Assembly (NCBI GenBank): GCA_964565715.1
Contig: CAZMGG010000025.1
Coordinates: forward strand, 1 to 54,075
DNA: 54,075 nucleotides
Origin: CAZMGG01 sp964565715
GTDB taxonomy: Bacteria; Planctomycetota; UBA1135; UBA2386
Reading direction: 5' to 3'
The number at the start of each line of letters is the position of its first letter. The stretch's first letter is position 1. The notes beneath the pieces are model-generated. The model saw only the letters and a program-made list of their open reading frames with translations, was not told the DNA's origin and searched no databases. The translations under genes and the position numbers were made by a program. Positions 41,958-49,398 of the stretch are shown here, piece by piece.

Positions 41958-43631
41958 CTACACCGCCTTGATGACCGAGATCGACACGTCGTCGTCGTAG
42001 CTGGTGCGGCCGGTGAACTGCTTGAGGCTCGCCAGCACGGCGTCGAGGATCGCCGCCGACGGCTGCCCGGCGTTGGCCTTCACCGCCGCCGCCAGCCGGC
42101 CCTCCTCGAACATGTCGAGCTCGCGGTCGGTGGCCTCGGTCACGCCGTCGGTGTAGAGCACCATGATGTCGCCGGCGTTCAGCGTGGTGGTCTCGCTCTC
42201 GTAGTCGGCGCCATCGACGAAGCCGAGCGGCGGGCCGTGGCTGTCGACCTGGTCGAAGGCGCCTGTGGCGGCGCGGTAGATCAGCGTCGGGTTGTGCCCG
42301 GCGCTGGCCACCACCATGCTGCGGCTGGTCGGGCACATCCGCAGGGTGACCGCGGTGATGAACATGCCGGTGGCGCCGACCTCGTCGTGGACGGCGCTGT
42401 TCAGGCGCCCGAGCAGCTCGGCGGGCGCCGTGCGCGGCGCCTCGGCCCGGTAGGTCGAGCGGAAGCTGCTCATCAGCAGCGCCGAGTTGATGCCGTGGCC
42501 CGACGCGTCGGCGATCAGGCCGCAGATCTCGCCGGTCTCGGTCTGCAGCAGGTCGAGGTAGTCGCCGCCGATGTTCTGGGCGGCGATCGAGCGCCAGGCG
42601 AAGTCGAGGCCGGCCACCGCCGGCGCCTTGCGCGGCAGCAGCCGGCGCTGGATCGTCTCGGCGATCGCCAGCTGCGTCATGATCTCGCGGTTGCGGACGC
42701 TGGCGGCCTCCAGCGACAGACGGTGCAGTAGCGCGGCGCCGAGCTGGCCGAGGCTGCTCAGCCGTTCGAGCTGCTGCTTGGAGTCCTTCGGCGAGGCGTT
42801 GACGTTGAACAGCACGCAGACGCCGGCGACGATGCCGTGGTAGCGCAGCGGCATCGCCACCAGGTTGGTGAGGATCTCCGGCAGGCCGGTCGGATCGAGG
42901 CCGCCGAGGCCCGGGTCCTCCTCGCGGTAGGCGATGAAGGCGGGCCGGTCGAGCAGGCAGCGGGGCCATTCCTTGCCGTCCTGGCCCTGGAAGCCCTGCA
43001 GCAGCATCTCCGGGATGCCCAGCGTCTGGGTGAGCACCAGCCCGGAGTCGAGCTTGCCGACCTCGCTCAGCACGTAGAGCGCGCCGGCGGTGGCCTGGAT
43101 CATCGTGGTGGCGAGACCGATCAAGCGGGCGGAGATCGCCTCGTGATCGCTCTCCTGGAACAGCACGATGCCCTCCTCGAGGGCCTGCAGGCTGGCGCAG
43201 TAGTGGTCGGTGGCCTGACGGCCTTCCTCGTTGAGCGTGAGGTTGACCAGGGCGACGCCGTAGTGGGCCAGCATCGCGGTCAGCACCCGTTCCTGCTCGG
43301 TGGTCGGCTGCGCGTCGAGCAGCAGGATGCCCAGCTCGAGGTTGCGGTAGCGGATCGGGTAGCGGCGGCCCTGGGGCAGGAGCCAGGCCGCGGGGTCGAT
43401 CGGGTCGCCCATGGTGAACGGGCAGCCGCCGCCCACCACCATCTGGGCGACGTGGGTGCCCTTCTGCGGCCCGGGCATGCACAGCGCCATGTCGGTGGCG
43501 GGCAGCAGGCGCACCAGCTTGCAGGCCAGTTCGCGGTCGAGGTCCTCCCCGGATCGGCAGAGGTGCAGGCCGGCGAGATCGACGGCCTCGTGCCAGTGAT
43601 CGACCTGACAGACGGCGGGCATGGTGGTCAT
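41958..43631 (-). CDS. GAF-domain PP2C-type (SpoIIE/RsbU-like) serine phosphatase
   Basis: 557 residues. ATG at 43631 with a GAGGAA Shine-Dalgarno. A GAF-like sensor domain covers about 150-310 and a PPM/SpoIIE phosphatase domain covers about 345-557. Its metal-binding and catalytic motifs are GGDYLDLLQ, IADASGHG, SAGHNPTLIY, LYTDGVTEA and YDDDVSI. Such proteins dephosphorylate anti-anti-sigma-type (STAS) partners in partner-switching stress responses. No STAS or anti-sigma gene is in the window, so its partner is encoded elsewhere. The HDOD gene directly upstream (11 nt) is probably co-transcribed. Confidence 0.9.
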   Translation of the reverse strand: MTTMPAVCQVDHWHEAVDLAGLHLCRSGEDLDRELACKLVRLLPATDMALCMPGPQKGTHVAQMVVGGGCPFTMGDPIDPAAWLLPQGRRYPIRYRNLELGILLLDAQPTTEQERVLTAMLAHYGVALVNLTLNEEGRQATDHYCASLQALEEGIVLFQESDHEAISARLIGLATTMIQATAGALYVLSEVGKLDSGLVLTQTLGIPEMLLQGFQGQDGKEWPRCLLDRPAFIAYREEDPGLGGLDPTGLPEILTNLVAMPLRYHGIVAGVCVLFNVNASPKDSKQQLERLSSLGQLGAALLHRLSLEAASVRNREIMTQLAIAETIQRRLLPRKAPAVAGLDFAWRSIAAQNIGGDYLDLLQTETGEICGLIADASGHGINSALLMSSFRSTYRAEAPRTAPAELLGRLNSAVHDEVGATGMFITAVTLRMCPTSRSMVVASAGHNPTLIYRAATGAFDQVDSHGPPLGFVDGADYESETTTLNAGDIMVLYTDGVTEATDRELDMFEEGRLAAAVKANAGQPSAAILDAVLASLKQFTGRTSYDDDVSISVIKAV

Positions 43632-43642
43632 GGCAACGTTCC

Positions 43643-44575
43643 TCAGGTCGCCAGTGCGCCGAGCGAGTTGACCGCCTCTTCCATGGCCCGCATGGCCTCG
43701 GTCCTGGCCTCGTCCCAGTCGGCGCCGGCGAGGCCGAGGGCGGCGAGGTCGGTGTCGAGGTAGATCGGCGGCGGCGCCCGGCCCGGCAGGTAGCCGTTGC
43801 CCTGCTCGTGGGCGATGGTGTCGGCGAGGCGCACCACCGCCACCGACTTCGGGTGGTTGGTCGGCGAGCCGTCGTGGTGGGCCTTGATGACCTCCTGCAC
43901 GTCGGCGCTGAGGTTCCACTTGGCGGTGACCAGGGCGCCGGCCTCGGTGTGGTCGATGCCGATCAGCCGCGTCTCCAGGTCGCAGGTGCTCTCGTTGGGC
44001 TGCACCTGGCCGCTGGCGTCGTTCAGGTAGGAGACCAGCAGCAGCTTGCCGATGTCGTGCAGCAGTCCGGCAACGAACATCTGCTCGGCGACCTCGGTGC
44101 CCAGCTTGCAGTGGCGGGCCAGGAACTTGGCGCCGGCGGCGACGCAGGCGGCGTGCAGCCACAGGCCCTTGGGATTGTGGCCGTAGACCGAGAAGTCGCG
44201 CTGCAGGAACTTGGCGGTGCTGTTGGCCAGCACCAGGCTGCGGATGCCGCGGAAGCCGAGCACCATCACCGCGTCCTTGATGGACTTGATGGCGCGGTTG
44301 AGCCCGTAGAAGGGCGAGTTGACCATCGCCAGCATCTTGGCGACCAGCACCTGGTCGCTCTGCAGGTGCTTCTCCAGGTGGTGCGGTTCGGTGTCGCTCT
44401 TGTTGAGCAGCTCCAGCAGCCGCACCACGAAGTCGGGCAACGGCGGGATCAGGTCGCTCTTGTGCAGGATCTCGCGGCGGGTGCGCTCCTGCAGGGCCAG
44501 GTTGCTGAGGGCGGAGTTGGTCATGAGCTCGGGGCGGGCGACCGCCAGGGTGGTTTTCGGCAGGGCCCCGGGCAT
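43643..44575 (-). CDS. HDOD domain signalling protein
   Basis: 310 residues from the ATG at 44575 (an alternative ATG at residue 18 is possible). The HDOD domain covers about 40-240: IPPLPDFVVRLLELLN, AKMLAMVNSPFYGLN, the degenerate metal motif LLHDIGKLLLVSYL, and IDHTEAGALVTAKWNL. HDOD proteins are relatives of HD-type phosphohydrolases and usually act as regulatory scaffolds in bacterial signalling, often without enzyme activity. It lies 11 nt upstream of the SpoIIE-type phosphatase, which supports joint function in a signalling pathway. Divergent from signal peptidase I. Confidence 0.88.
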   Translation of the reverse strand: MPGALPKTTLAVARPELMTNSALSNLALQERTRREILHKSDLIPPLPDFVVRLLELLNKSDTEPHHLEKHLQSDQVLVAKMLAMVNSPFYGLNRAIKSIKDAVMVLGFRGIRSLVLANSTAKFLQRDFSVYGHNPKGLWLHAACVAAGAKFLARHCKLGTEVAEQMFVAGLLHDIGKLLLVSYLNDASGQVQPNESTCDLETRLIGIDHTEAGALVTAKWNLSADVQEVIKAHHDGSPTNHPKSVAVVRLADTIAHEQGNGYLPGRAPPPIYLDTDLAALGLAGADWDEARTEAMRAMEEAVNSLGALAT

Positions 44576-44678
44576 CGCTTAAGACCGGAAACCGGACTTC
44601 GCGCCGGACCCGGTGGCCGCCCGCGGCGAACCGCCGTTGGGATCAAGCCGGGGGCGCCGCTTGCCGATAGCCGGCAAC

Positions 44679-45311
44679 ATGCTGATCGCCCCGGAACGGG
44701 ACCTGCCGGTCCTTGGCGAGGCGGCGGCCCCGACGGGACCACCGGCCGCCGGCGGGGGCATCGACCGGCCACGCGCCGTCTTCCGCCTCCGCGAGGCCGG
44801 CCGCCGGCCGATGCCGGCCGGGTCGCGGTTCGCCCTCGACCTGCTGCTGGGCGGCACGGTGATGGCGCTGCTGCACCTGTTCGTCGTGCAGGTGTCGGTG
44901 GTGCGCGGCCACTCCATGGAGCCGTCGCTGCACGACGGCGACCGGCTGGTGGTCGATCGCGTCGCCTACAGCCTCGCCGAGGTCGGCCGCAACGAGATCG
45001 TCGTGCTGCGCTGCCCGCGCAACCCGGCGGTGGACTTCGTCAAGCGGGTGGTGGGCCTGCCCGGCGACGTGGTGGAGATGCGCAGCGGCCGGGTCTACGT
45101 GAACGGCGCCCTGCAACTCGGCGACTTCGAACCGGTGGCCGACGACGCCGAACTGGCGCCGACGGTGGTGCCCGAGGGTCACTACTTCGTGCTCGGCGAC
45201 AACCGGCCGGTGAGCAGCGACAGCCGCGACTTCGGGCTGGTGGCCCAGGACCTGCTGCGCGGCCGGGTGCGCGCCCGGTTCTGGCCGCCGGAGCGGCTCG
45301 GCCTGTTCTGA
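44679..45311 (+). CDS. lepB: signal peptidase I
   Basis: 210 residues from the ATG at 44679 (a GTG 22 codons upstream is possible). Removes Sec signal peptides at the outer face of the inner membrane. One N-terminal membrane helix (about 50-70) precedes the nucleophile Ser79 in RGHSMEPSL and general base Lys122 in VKRVVGLPGD. The box GDNRPVSSDSRDFG is intact. A relatively short enzyme. It may process the AQ-ending signal peptides seen in many genes of this window. Confidence 0.92.
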   Translation: MLIAPERDLPVLGEAAAPTGPPAAGGGIDRPRAVFRLREAGRRPMPAGSRFALDLLLGGTVMALLHLFVVQVSVVRGHSMEPSLHDGDRLVVDRVAYSLAEVGRNEIVVLRCPRNPAVDFVKRVVGLPGDVVEMRSGRVYVNGALQLGDFEPVADDAELAPTVVPEGHYFVLGDNRPVSSDSRDFGLVAQDLLRGRVRARFWPPERLGLF

Positions 45312-45328
45312 CCGCCGCGCCGCCGCGG

Positions 45329-45334
45329 TAGAGT
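45329..45334 (+). promoter_or_regulatory. -10-like hexamer TAGAGT of the SDR gene
   Basis: Ends 8 nt before the ATG at 45343; a weak -35 TTCTGA lies 17 nt upstream. Leaderless-type. Confidence 0.35.
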
Positions 45335-45342
45335 GCGGCCGC

Positions 45343-46017
45343 ATGAAGCCGCAGGACGGTCCGGTGGTGGTGGTGGGCGGTGCCGGCGGGATCGGCGCGG
45401 CGATCGCCCAGGACCTCGGCGGGCGCGCCGTGATCTGGTCGCGACGGCACGGCGTCGACGCGGCCGAACCCGACCAGGTGGCGGCGGCGACGGCGCGGCT
45501 GCTGCAGGAACGTGGCCCGCCGTGGGGGCTGGTGCAGGCGGTCGGCGACTTCGTCGAGGCGCCGCTGCTGACGGGACCGGCCGACCAGCTGGCGCAGATG
45601 GTGCGCAGCAACCTGGCGACGACCTTCCACGTGACGCGGGCGCTGGTGCCGGCGATGGCGGCGGCCGGGCGCGGCCGCGTGGTCCTGTTCGGCGCCGCCG
45701 GGGCCGCGTCGGACCGGGCCATGACCCGGGCGCCGGTCTACTTCGCGGTGAAGGCGGCGCTGGTGCGGCTCAGCCGCTCGCTGGCCGCCGAGGTCGCCGC
45801 CCGCGGCGTCACGGTCAACGTGGTGTCGCCGGGGCTGATCCACCACCCGGACAGCCATCAGGCGAGCCAGGCGCGCATGCTGGCGCGGGTGCCGGCCGGG
45901 CGGCTCGGCACGCCCGAGGACGTGGTCGGCCTCGTGCGCTGGCTGCTGTCGGAGGCCGCGGGCTACGTCACCGGCCAGGATCTCACGATCGACGGTGGGC
46001 TGAGCCTGCAGGGCTGA
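45343..46017 (+). CDS. divergent short-chain dehydrogenase/reductase (SDR)
   Basis: 224 residues. The Rossmann loop VVVGGAGGIGAAIA, the YFAVK catalytic pair (Tyr/Lys) and the GTPEDVVGLVRWLLSE ... GQDLTIDGG ending are typical of FabG-like SDRs. The usual catalytic Ser (about 13 residues before the Tyr) is not evident: the stretch reads VVLFGAAGAAS, with the nearest Ser only 10 residues before the Tyr. The NNAG-type motif is also absent. So a dehydrogenase activity is doubtful and the protein may act on another substrate or in binding only. Cytoplasmic; alone or with the metalloprotease downstream. Confidence 0.8.
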   Translation: MKPQDGPVVVVGGAGGIGAAIAQDLGGRAVIWSRRHGVDAAEPDQVAAATARLLQERGPPWGLVQAVGDFVEAPLLTGPADQLAQMVRSNLATTFHVTRALVPAMAAAGRGRVVLFGAAGAASDRAMTRAPVYFAVKAALVRLSRSLAAEVAARGVTVNVVSPGLIHHPDSHQASQARMLARVPAGRLGTPEDVVGLVRWLLSEAAGYVTGQDLTIDGGLSLQG

Positions 46018-46121
46018 TTGCGGGCCGGCGCCATGGCAAGGGCGGCACCGGACGCAGCAGCGTAGTCGCCTCGGCCAAACGGCCGGCGCGGCTCGCCCGG
46101 CGCGGTAGCATCGGAGGTCGC

Positions 46122-47864
46122 ATGTCCCGCGCCGTCCGCCTCGCCGCAGCGCTGACGCTGTCCAGCGCCCTCGCCCTGCTCCCGGCCCAGGGCGCGCCGG
46201 TGCAGGGCAGCGGCCCGCTGGGCGGTGCGCCGGTACCGGCGCCGGCCATCGCGCTCCGCCACTTCGACGTGGCGGCGGCCGCCGTGCAGGACGTCACGCT
46301 GCTGCCCGGGCCGTCGGGCAGCCTGATCGGCGAGGTGGAGCTGGGGGGCGTCCAGCGGGTGCTGCACCTGTTCCCGCACGACGTGCGGGCACCGGGCTTC
46401 CGGCTGCTGTTGCGCGATGCGCAGGGCGAACGGCCGGCGCCGCTGCCGCCGTCGGTGACCTTCCGCGGCGCGGTGGCCGGCGATCCGGCGGCGATCGTCG
46501 CCGCCGGCTGCTGGGATCTGGGCCTGCGCGCGGTGGTGCGGCTCGGCGACGGCGCCGAGTTCGGCATCGCGCCGCTGCGGTCCTGCGATCCCACCGCGAC
46601 CCCGGCCCGGCACGTGGTCTGGTCGATGGCCGATGCGCGCAACCTGGCGGTGGCCTGCGGCACGGCCCACCAGGCCGGCGTGCCGGCCGCGACCGGCGGC
46701 CCCGACAACCTCACGATCTGCGAGTTCGCCATCGACGCGGACCACGCGTTCTTCCAGTTCCATGGCAACGCCACCGCCGTGCACAACGACGTGACGACGC
46801 TGCTGAACGCGGTGGACGCGGCCTACCAGAACGACCTGCAGATCACCCATCTGCTGACCGGGCTGGTGGTGTGGACGGGGCCCGATCCCTACACCACGAT
46901 CGATCCGACGGGGCTGCTGGCGCAGTTCGCGGCGTGGTGGAACGCCAACCAGGGCGGCGTCCCCCGCGACCTCGCCCACCTGCTGACCGGCCGCAACCTG
47001 CAGGGGCTCACCGTCGGGCTGGCCTACGTCGGCTCGGTGTGCGGGGCCGGGGCCTACGGCCTGTCGGAGACCACCTACACCAACAACTTCAACCTGCGGA
47101 CGAAGCTGATGGCGCACGAGATGGGGCACGGCTGGGGCGCCAACCACTGCGATGGCGACCCGGACTGCGGGATCATGTGCTCGAGCCCCGGCTGCGGCAG
47201 CAGCGGCTTCGGTTCGCGGTCGCGCGCGGTGATCGGCGCCTTCCGCGCCACCCGCAACTGCCTGCAGTTCCCCAACGTGGCCCCGGCGATCACCGCGGTG
47301 ACGCCGGCCACGGTGGGGTCCTTCCAGCCCGTCGAGGTGACCCTCACCGGCAGTGCCTTCAACGGCGCCAGCGCGGTGCAGATCGGCCCGGTGACGATCC
47401 CACGGGCCCAGTTCGCCCTGATCGACGATCGCACGATCCGGGTGACGCCGCCGCGCGGGCTGCCGATCGGCAGCGCCGCGGTCACGGTGACCAACGCCGC
47501 CGGCACCAGCCCGGCGGTGGGCCTGGGCTACACGGCGGCGGTGCCGCCGGTGCTGCAGGCGCCGGCCGGCGTGTTCGGCGGCCTCACCGCGCGCTTCGAC
47601 TTCGCCGCGCGGCCGGCGCATCCGTGGGTGCTGGTGGCGGCGCTGGGGCCCGCGACCCACGCGGTGCAGGGCGTGCCGGTGCTGCAGAACCTGTCGCTGC
47701 TGTCGATCGGCACGTTGGACGCCGCCGGGATCGGCTCCTGGCAGGTGCCGGTGCCGCCGGGGCTGGGCGGGCTGGTGATCCATACGCAGATGATCGAGGG
47801 CGATCCGGTGCAGCTCCTGCTGCTGGGATCGTCGCCGGTGCGGCAGGTGGTGTTCTTCTTCTGA
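46122..47864 (+). CDS. secreted reprolysin-like (metzincin) metalloprotease with TIG domain
   Basis: 580 residues. ATG at 46122 with a GGAGG Shine-Dalgarno; signal peptide ends ALLPAQ. Residues ~195-385 contain the metzincin zinc site HEMGHGWGANHC (HEXXHXXGXXH) followed by a GIMC Met-turn, as in M12/reprolysin-like and related adamalysin families. An IPT/TIG immunoglobulin-like domain (about 388-470, ITAVTPATVGSFQPVEVTLTG) precedes the final ~110 residues, which look like the shared C-terminal beta-domain of the other secreted proteins here. It should act on extracellular protein. The N-terminal ~190 residues may be a prodomain. Zinc ligands are all present. Confidence 0.88.
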   Translation: MSRAVRLAAALTLSSALALLPAQGAPVQGSGPLGGAPVPAPAIALRHFDVAAAAVQDVTLLPGPSGSLIGEVELGGVQRVLHLFPHDVRAPGFRLLLRDAQGERPAPLPPSVTFRGAVAGDPAAIVAAGCWDLGLRAVVRLGDGAEFGIAPLRSCDPTATPARHVVWSMADARNLAVACGTAHQAGVPAATGGPDNLTICEFAIDADHAFFQFHGNATAVHNDVTTLLNAVDAAYQNDLQITHLLTGLVVWTGPDPYTTIDPTGLLAQFAAWWNANQGGVPRDLAHLLTGRNLQGLTVGLAYVGSVCGAGAYGLSETTYTNNFNLRTKLMAHEMGHGWGANHCDGDPDCGIMCSSPGCGSSGFGSRSRAVIGAFRATRNCLQFPNVAPAITAVTPATVGSFQPVEVTLTGSAFNGASAVQIGPVTIPRAQFALIDDRTIRVTPPRGLPIGSAAVTVTNAAGTSPAVGLGYTAAVPPVLQAPAGVFGGLTARFDFAARPAHPWVLVAALGPATHAVQGVPVLQNLSLLSIGTLDAAGIGSWQVPVPPGLGGLVIHTQMIEGDPVQLLLLGSSPVRQVVFFF

Positions 47865-47900
47865 CCGGCCCGGCGGGTATCGTGCGGCGCAGGAATCCGC

Positions 47901-49031
47901 ATGAACGACCGCCTGCGACAGCTCGACACCCAACCCCTGCTGGCGCTCGGCCGCCGTCGTGACGAACTGCGCGCCGCCGGGCGCAGCGTGCTCGACTTCG
48001 CCACCGGCGAGGCGGCGGAACCGGTGCCGCCGTTCCTGCGCGACGCCTTCCGGGACGGCGTGCCGGCGGCCGGCCGGCGGCCGGCGGTGGCGGGGGCGCC
48101 GGACCTGCGCGCGGCGGCCGCCGGCTTCCTCCAGCGCCGCTTCGGCGTGCGGGTCGATCCCGACTCCGAGGTGCTGCCGACCATGGGCTGCACCGACGCG
48201 CTGTTCCACCTGCCGCAGCTGCTCGTGCAGATCCCGTCGGACAAGGACCTGGTGCTCTACGGCGAGCCGGGGCCCCGCGTGTTCGAACTGGGCGCCCTGT
48301 TCGCCGAGGCCTGGACCTACGTCCTGCCGCGGTCACCGCGCAACGACTGGTTGATGGACCCGGACTCGGTGCCGGAGGCGGTCCTGCGCCGGGCGGCGGT
48401 GGTGTTCCTCGACTATCCGAACGATCCGACCGGCACCTGCCTGCCGCCGGGACTGTGCCGGGCCTGGGTGCAGGCCCGCGAGCACTACGGCTTCACCCTG
48501 GTCGCCGACGAGCGCTACGCCGACACCTGGTTCGGCGAACGGCCGCACTCGCTGCTGGAGAGCGGCCGCCGCGGCTGCCTCGTCGCCCATTCGCTCACCG
48601 CGCGCTCGGGTCTGCACGGTTTCCGCAGCGGCTTCCTGGCCGGCGACGCCGAGCTGATCGCCCATCTGCTCCGCTTCCGTTCGGCGATGGGCCTGTCGCC
48701 CACCGACCCGGCGCAGGCCGTGGCGCGGGTGGCGTGGCAGGACGACGAGCACGCCGAGGTGCGGCGGTGTGAGCTGCAGAAGAAGCGCGACGTGCTGCTG
48801 GCCGCGTTCCGCCGGCTGCGCCTCGAGGTGCACGGCGAGGCTTCGCCCTACCTGTGGGTCAAGGCGCCGGGCGGCGGCACCGGCGACGACTACGCCGAAC
48901 GCTGCCTGCAGCGGGATCTGCTGGTGGCTCCGGGCGCCTGCTTCGGCCAGGGCGGTGCCGCCCACGTGCGGGTGGCGCTGGGCCCGTCGCTGGCGGAGTG
49001 CGAGCAGGCGGCGCGGCGGTGGCCCGAATGA
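47901..49031 (+). CDS. aminotransferase class I/II-fold protein lacking the PLP lysine
   Basis: 376 residues. It follows the DapC/LL-diaminopimelate aminotransferase-like pattern: LPTMGCTDALFHLPQL, the FLDYPNDPTGTCL block, VADERYADTWF, and the family's SLSKRSNLPGxRSG-type block. In that last block it reads SLTARSGLHGFRSGF, so the lysine that forms the Schiff base with pyridoxal phosphate is Ala234 (codon 48600-48602). The rest of the PLP-phosphate and substrate-carboxylate contacts, e.g. the Arg in GFRSGF, are kept. Classical transamination is therefore not expected; the protein may be a pseudoenzyme or use a different mechanism. The ATG has an AGGA Shine-Dalgarno and a TATCGT -10-like hexamer 17 nt upstream. 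Confidence 0.85.
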   Translation: MNDRLRQLDTQPLLALGRRRDELRAAGRSVLDFATGEAAEPVPPFLRDAFRDGVPAAGRRPAVAGAPDLRAAAAGFLQRRFGVRVDPDSEVLPTMGCTDALFHLPQLLVQIPSDKDLVLYGEPGPRVFELGALFAEAWTYVLPRSPRNDWLMDPDSVPEAVLRRAAVVFLDYPNDPTGTCLPPGLCRAWVQAREHYGFTLVADERYADTWFGERPHSLLESGRRGCLVAHSLTARSGLHGFRSGFLAGDAELIAHLLRFRSAMGLSPTDPAQAVARVAWQDDEHAEVRRCELQKKRDVLLAAFRRLRLEVHGEASPYLWVKAPGGGTGDDYAERCLQRDLLVAPGACFGQGGAAHVRVALGPSLAECEQAARRWPE

Positions 49032-49038
49032 GCCGCGG

Positions 49039-49067
49039 CCGCGGGCACGTCGTCGAGTAGCCCGCGG
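49039..49067. terminator. 8-bp hairpin between convergent genes
   Basis: CCGCGGGC (49039-49046) and GCCCGCGG (49060-49067) are perfect complements around a 13-nt loop, filling the space between the aminotransferase-like and rhodanese stop codons. Confidence 0.45.
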
Positions 49068-49068
49068 G

Positions 49069-49395
49069 TCAGCGTTCCAGCGGCAGGCCGCACGCCGCCC
49101 AGTGGGCGAGCCCGCCGCGGAGGTTGCGCAGATCGGTGAAGCCGGCCTGGACGAGGATCTGGCAGGCCGTCAGGCTGCGCACGCCGTGCTCGCAGTGCAC
49201 GAGCCACGGCGCGTCCTGGTCCAGTTCGCCGAGCCGCAGGGGCAGTTCCTGCACCGGCAGCAGCACCGACCCGGGCAGCCGATGGCTCTGGTGCTCGCGA
49301 GGCGTGCGGACATCGAGGATGCGCAGGCGGGGATCGGCGCGCAGGGCGGCCTGTGCCTGTTCGGGGGTGAGATCCTGCCAGGAGGGGTGCGGCAT
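49069..49395 (-). CDS. single-domain rhodanese
   Basis: 108 residues, no signal peptide. The rhodanese fold is shown by RILDVRTPREHQSHRLPGS, the active-site loop VHCEHGVRS (Cys68) and a LRGGLAHWAACG C terminus. Such proteins transfer sulfur from thiosulfate or a persulfide partner. The start at 49395 is 3 nt after the ubiD-like gene stop, so it is the last gene of the ABC-lpxB-ubiD operon. The metabolic link to the decarboxylase is not known. Confidence 0.9.
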   Translation of the reverse strand: MPHPSWQDLTPEQAQAALRADPRLRILDVRTPREHQSHRLPGSVLLPVQELPLRLGELDQDAPWLVHCEHGVRSLTACQILVQAGFTDLRNLRGGLAHWAACGLPLER

Positions 49396-49398
49396 GGT

